Assembly: GCF_016908655.1 (NCBI RefSeq)
Contig: NZ_JAFBEI010000027.1
Coordinates: forward strand, 1 to 34,020
Direction of reading: 5' to 3'
Length of the DNA: 34,020 bases
DNA from: Streptococcus saliviloxodontae
GTDB lineage: Bacteria; Bacillota; Bacilli; Lactobacillales; Streptococcaceae
Made by a program: the position numbers and the translations under genes. Positions within the stretch are counted from its first letter, which is position 1, and each line of letters starts with the position of its first letter. Positions 33,958 through 34,020 of the stretch are shown in pieces. The notes below the pieces were generated by a model. That model was not told the DNA's origin. It was given only the letters and a program-made list of their open reading frames with translations, and did not search any database.

Positions 33958-34020
33958 TTATTGAAGGGATTTAGTTCTGTATTGCACAGGACTAAGTCCT
34001 TTTAGTTTTGCTTTGATTCG
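33958..34020 (-). mobile_element. C-terminal end of an IS3-family (IS150 group) transposase, partial
   Basis: The minus strand encodes RIKAKLKGLSPVQYRTKSLQ and stop. KLKGLSPVQYRTK is the typical end of the OrfB integrase of IS150-type elements. The stop is seven bases inside the terminal repeat. Only 20 codons are in the window, so whether the element is intact cannot be judged. It inserted downstream of rpsO, within about 150 bases. Confidence 0.8.

Overview
The window looks like a chromosomal segment of a Streptococcus, most probably of the salivarius group (S. salivarius or S. vestibularis type). Supporting features are a ssbB gene with a competence (SigX) box, a levQRST/levDEFGX fructan-sugar locus directly before groESL as I recall it in S. 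mutans, a groESL promoter carrying both CtsR and HrcA sites, a Gram-positive PolC, a type 2 peptide deformylase, and a pyruvate dehydrogenase locus whose E3 carries its own lipoyl domain. I cannot fix the species without a search.

Layout. 1-1560: the tail of an unknown gene and a thiosulfate uptake pair (TsuA-like YeeE/YedE transporter and TusA-like sulfurtransferase). 1581-2006: competence-induced ssbB. 2418-6679: four overlapping genes, levQ-levR-levS-levT, forming a sugar-sensing system (two binding proteins, histidine kinase, response regulator). 6941-9941: the mannose/fructose-family PTS levDEFG plus levX, behind a promoter with a cre site and a cluster of repeated TGACAAA motifs. 10096-13218: a promoter, a 22-codon leader peptide rich in Tyr and Phe, attenuator-like hairpins, then a TrpX-type ABC importer in which the binding lipoprotein and permease are one polypeptide. 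13321-15913: a DUF1697 protein and groES-groEL. 16121-21330: a tandem array of six covarying hairpins ahead of polC, polC, and an inverted near-identical hairpin after it. 21375-23163: a MarR regulator, a decayed FMN-reductase fragment, an intact FMN reductase and a small protein. 23432-30399: pdhA-B-C-D and lplA. 30511-32136 (minus strand): def, a small membrane protein and a Crp/Fnr-type regulator, which is divergent from an MFS transporter (32223-33386). 33536-33805: rpsO. 33932-34020: the end of an IS3-family element.

How the genes work together. LevQRST probably senses external fructose or mannose released from fructans and activates levDEFGX, with CcpA giving catabolite repression. The pdh genes convert pyruvate to acetyl-CoA, and the ligase LplA can load lipoate onto the lipoyl domains of both PdhC and PdhD.

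Most unusual signal. A family of hairpin elements of about 75-125 bases occurs in the polC leader, after polC, and in all three pdh intergenic gaps. Stem sequences differ but base pairing is kept, and G-U pairs favour the plus-strand RNA. In front of pdhB, pdhC and pdhD the hairpin sits between a good Shine-Dalgarno sequence and the start codon, followed by a conserved tail close to TTTGTATCATAAATT that abuts ATG. This suggests a structure-dependent initiation arrangement. Second is the Tyr/Phe leader-peptide attenuator in front of the fused ABC transporter.
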